Origin: Streptomyces mesophilus
GTDB taxonomy: Bacteria > Actinomycetota > Actinomycetes > Streptomycetales > Streptomycetaceae
Assembly: GCF_011044995.1 (NCBI RefSeq)
Contig: NZ_JAAKZW010000020.1
Location: forward strand, 1-55,628
Direction of reading: 5' to 3'
Length of the DNA stretch: 55,628 nt
Shown in pieces: positions 53,327 to 55,628 of the stretch. The position numbers and the translations under genes were made by a program. Under the pieces are notes generated by a model. The model ran no database searches, had not been told where the DNA came from, and saw nothing but the letters and a program-made list of their open reading frames with translations. Numbering within the stretch: the first letter of the stretch is position 1; each line of letters opens with the position of its first letter.

Positions 53327-54091
53327 CTACAGCTCCCGGTGGACCTTCGTGTTGGAGGCCTGGGCGCGGGGGCGGACCACGAGGAGGTCGATGTTGACGT
53401 GGCTGGGGCGGGTGACCGTCCAGGCGACGGTGTCGGCCACGTCCTCGGCCGTGAGGGGCTCGGCGACGCCCTCGTACACCTTGGCGGCCTTCTCCTCGTC
53501 GCCGCCGAAGCGGGTCGTGGCGAACTCCTCCGTCTTGACCATGCCGGGGGCGATCTCGATCACGCGGACCGGCTTGCCGAGCAGTTCGAGGCGGAGCGTC
53601 TCGGCGAGGACGCGGGCGCCGTTCTTCGCGGCCACATAGCCCGCGCCGCCTTCGTACGTGGCGTGGCCGGCGGTCGAGGAGAGGACGACGACCGTTCCGT
53701 CGCCGCTGTCGACGAGGGCGGGGAGCAGGGCCTGGGTCATGTGGAGGGTGCCGATCACGTTGACCTCGTACATCCGGCGCCACTCGTCGGGGTCGCCGGT
53801 GGCGACCGGGTCCGCGCCGAGTGCGCCGCCGGCGTTGTTGACCAGCACGTCCACGCGGTCGAGCGTGCTCGCGAAGGCGTCGACGGCCGCGCGGTCGGTG
53901 ACGTCGAGCGGGTGGGCGGTGGCGAAGTGGCCGGCCTCGGTGAGCTCGGCGGCCAGCGCCTCGATGCGGTCCTTGCGGCGGGCGGTGAGCACCACGTGGT
54001 GGCCCGCCTCGGCCAGCTTGCGGGCGGTCGCGGCGCCGATGCCGCTGCTCGCGCCGGTGACGACTGCGGTACGGCGGGCTGCGGCGGTCAT
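53327..54091 (-). CDS. short-chain dehydrogenase/reductase
   Basis: A 254-aa SDR enzyme from the ATG at 54091. The NAD(P)-binding motif is TGASSGIG, then DVLVNNAGG, the catalytic serine in VVLSSTAG and the YxxxK motif in GYVAAKNG. VIEIAPGMVKTEEF follows as usual. A cytoplasmic oxidoreductase of the classical SDR class; substrate not readable. Confidence 0.92.
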   Translation of the reverse strand: MTAAARRTAVVTGASSGIGAATARKLAEAGHHVVLTARRKDRIEALAAELTEAGHFATAHPLDVTDRAAVDAFASTLDRVDVLVNNAGGALGADPVATGDPDEWRRMYEVNVIGTLHMTQALLPALVDSGDGTVVVLSSTAGHATYEGGAGYVAAKNGARVLAETLRLELLGKPVRVIEIAPGMVKTEEFATTRFGGDEEKAAKVYEGVAEPLTAEDVADTVAWTVTRPSHVNIDLLVVRPRAQASNTKVHREL

Positions 54092-54292
54092 GGGCTGCTC
54101 CTCGGTGCGACGGTGCCGGGCGGTTTCGGCCAGGCTAACCGGCTCGTGCGGGTCGGCGGTCAACCGTCCGTCGCTCGGTCATCCGTACGCGCCGAACTCC
54201 GCCGAGGGCACGGTGAATTGCGAAGTCTGGGTATGTTTCGCGCGTATCGGACAGGTGTCTTTGTGGGAACTGCGGGAACTGTGGGAGCTGGA

Positions 54293-54760
54293 ATGCGAGT
54301 GAAGCGCGCGGGACTGGTCGCGGCGTCGGTGGCCGCCGCCGCTCTGGTTGCGGGGGTGCCGGCCGAGGCGGCGGCGCCGGAGGCCGATGTGGCGTACCAC
54401 GGCTATGCGTCGCTGTGGGAGGGGCGCCTCGGTATCTGGCTGACCCCGCAGAACCACGGCCCGGTCGATGTGTCCGAGGCCACGGTCCGGCTGCGCTACT
54501 CGGCGCCGCTGGCGAGCGAGCAGAAGCTGCCCGAGCGGTGCCTGCGGGCCGGGCAGCGGGTGGTGCTCTGCTCGACGGGTGAGATCAAGGCCGGGAGCTG
54601 GAGCGAGGAGATCGGGCTCGACATGAGGCTCAAGGGCTCGCCGTCGGAGGCCACGGTGCAGATCGACACCCTGTGGAACGGCGGGGCGTCCGACCGCAAC
54701 GTCAACAACAACCGTCACAAGGTGCTGACCCTGGACACCGGGGACTCGTACTTCTTCTGA
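54293..54760 (+). CDS. small secreted protein
   Basis: 155 aa. The ATG at 54293 follows GGGAGC and opens a signal peptide (MRVKRAGLVAASVAAAALVAG, cleavage near AEAAA). The mature part is a single beta-sandwich-like domain (WLTPQNHGPVDVSEATVRLRYSAPLA...CLRAGQRVVLCSTGE) that resembles one repeat of DUF11/CARDB-type proteins, with a cysteine pair. A farther in-frame ATG at 54233 is possible. Function unknown. Confidence 0.75.
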   Translation: MRVKRAGLVAASVAAAALVAGVPAEAAAPEADVAYHGYASLWEGRLGIWLTPQNHGPVDVSEATVRLRYSAPLASEQKLPERCLRAGQRVVLCSTGEIKAGSWSEEIGLDMRLKGSPSEATVQIDTLWNGGASDRNVNNNRHKVLTLDTGDSYFF

Positions 54761-54834
54761 GACCTGGGCTTCGTCCGAGACCCGGGTCGTCCGAGACCCG
54801 GGTTTCTCTTGGGCTTCCCGTGGTGACCGGCCCG

Positions 54835-54864
54835 CGGCCCGCGGCCTTCGGCTGCCGCGGGCCG
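54835..54864 (+). terminator. terminator with TTCG-containing loop
   Basis: GGCCCGCGGC and GCCGCGGGCC form a perfect 10-bp stem around CTTCGGCT, ending about 30 bases before the ATPase gene. A second possible hairpin (GAGACCCGGGT / ACCCGGGTTTCTC, about 54777-54808) precedes it. Confidence 0.7.
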
Positions 54865-54893
54865 TTGTCGTACCCCCGTGGCACTCTCGAAGA

Positions 54894-55601
54894 GTGATCG
54901 TCGAACGTGCGTATGCCCATGTGGACGGGGAGGGCCCCGGGGAGTATCCGTGGAGCGTGCCCTGTGTGCGGCAGCTGCTGCGCGAGGGGCTGCGCTTCAC
55001 GGCGCCGGTGACGTTCCTGGTGGGGGAGAACGGCTCGGGCAAGTCCACGCTGGTCGAGGCGTTCGCCGAGGCCTTCGGGCTCGATCCGTACGGCGGCTCG
55101 CACGACTGGCAGTACGCGAGTCACCGGACCAAGTCCGCGCTCGGTGAGCGGCTGCGGTTCGACCCGGCGGCCGGCGGGCGGCAGATGATGCGCAGCTGGT
55201 CGGCGCGCAAGGGGTTCTTCCTGCGGGCGGAGACGGCGCTCGACGCGCTGCGGCGCGAGCGCATGGCGCCGGACGAGCGCAGTCATGGGGAGGGGTTTCT
55301 CGTCGCGTTCCGCGACAAGTTCACCAAGCCGGGGCTGTACGTGATGGATGAGCCCGAGTCGGCGCTGTCGTTCGGTTCATGTCTCGAACTGCTCGGCCAT
55401 ATCGACCAGTTGACCCGCGCGGGCGGCCAGATCGTCTGCGCCACGCACTCCCCGCTGCTCACCGCCCTGCCGGGGGCGGACATCGTCGAGGTCGGGGAGC
55501 ACGGGATGCGGCGGGTGGCCTGGGAGGAGCTGGAGTTGGTGGATCACTGGCGTCGGTATCTGGGGGATCCGCGGGCTTATTTGCGGCACATTGTGGGGTG
55601 A
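54894..55601 (+). CDS. small AAA family ATPase
   Basis: 235 aa from a GTG at 54894. The Walker A motif is FLVGENGSGKSTL, the signature-like region is RAETALDALRRERM...SHGEGFL, Walker B is LYVMDEPESAL with the catalytic Glu, and the His switch is CATHSP. This is the compact ABC/RecF-like AAA_23/AAA_21 type of ATPase found singly in streptomycetes, without membrane segments. Role unknown. Confidence 0.85.
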   Translation: MIVERAYAHVDGEGPGEYPWSVPCVRQLLREGLRFTAPVTFLVGENGSGKSTLVEAFAEAFGLDPYGGSHDWQYASHRTKSALGERLRFDPAAGGRQMMRSWSARKGFFLRAETALDALRRERMAPDERSHGEGFLVAFRDKFTKPGLYVMDEPESALSFGSCLELLGHIDQLTRAGGQIVCATHSPLLTALPGADIVEVGEHGMRRVAWEELELVDHWRRYLGDPRAYLRHIVG

Positions 55602-55628
55602 GGGGCGGGGGCCGTTCTCGGCGTGGGG

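Noticed and set aside
51981..53783. A 600-codon frame opposite rtcB and the dehydrogenase
   Set aside because: Antisense to two recognised genes; no domain and no credible start.
1..55628. tRNA genes, integrase, transposase or inverted terminal repeats marking island borders
   Set aside because: No tRNA-like TTCGA arm pattern with matching acceptor stem, no DDE or tyrosine recombinase sequence was recognised by reading; a tRNAscan or IS search would be decisive.

Overview
The window looks like Streptomyces or a near relative. GC is high, there are many GTG starts, ATGA and TGATG overlaps are common, and several families typical of streptomycetes are present (DUF2637, DUF6221, paired DUF3558 lipoproteins, a LysM-BTAD protein beside a Tad pilus cluster). 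All calls come from reading the sequence and from family knowledge; no searches were run.

1-14.5 kb, plus strand: a tightly packed surface-appendage cluster. It begins with secreted or membrane-anchored proteins (a repeat protein cut by the window edge, a von Willebrand factor A protein, its partner, a lipoprotein and an exported protein). A Tad/Flp-type pilus machine follows: CpaB, CpaE-like, CpaF/TadA ATPase, TadB, TadC, a 66-aa Flp-like pilin candidate and three TadE-like pseudopilins. It ends with a 1154-aa protein that has LysM domains outside the membrane and a BTAD regulatory domain predicted inside.

14.6-25.4 kb, minus strand: a type I-E CRISPR-Cas locus. The interference genes cas3, cse1, cse2, cas7, cas5 and cas6e are intact. 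cas1 and cas2 have collapsed into a deletion-fused, frameshifted scar. About 30 repeats follow, directly against that scar, and the repeats at the distal end are decayed. A two-repeat array remnant in the opposite orientation lies between cas3 and cse1. A degenerate second copy of the 3' end of the LysM-BTAD gene lies at 26.6 kb, so the two copies bracket the whole CRISPR-Cas locus.

25.4-48.5 kb: an accessory region rich in broken genes. Remnants include a zinc-finger/GIY-YIG gene, a membrane glycosyltransferase-like gene, a GlcD-type oxidase, an esterase, a methyltransferase and a hypothetical gene. Intact genes between them encode DUF6221, a secreted peptidoglycan-binding protein, a secreted SH3-like protein, a GT2 glycosyltransferase, a long collagen-like surface protein, an amidohydrolase / gamma-carbonic-anhydrase-like / MaoC operon, a secreted DUF11-like protein, a pentapeptide-repeat membrane protein, a PAP2 membrane enzyme, a class II-like sirtuin, a SnoaL-like protein and a GNAT acetyltransferase. 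A perfect 29-bp inverted repeat with an 8-nt loop lies at 28.46-28.52 kb.

48.5-55.6 kb: ordinary chromosomal genes with clean terminators: a DUF2637 membrane protein, two DUF3558 lipoproteins, RtcB, a short-chain dehydrogenase, a small secreted protein and an AAA ATPase.

No tRNA, rRNA, intact insertion sequence, integrase or replication origin was recognised.
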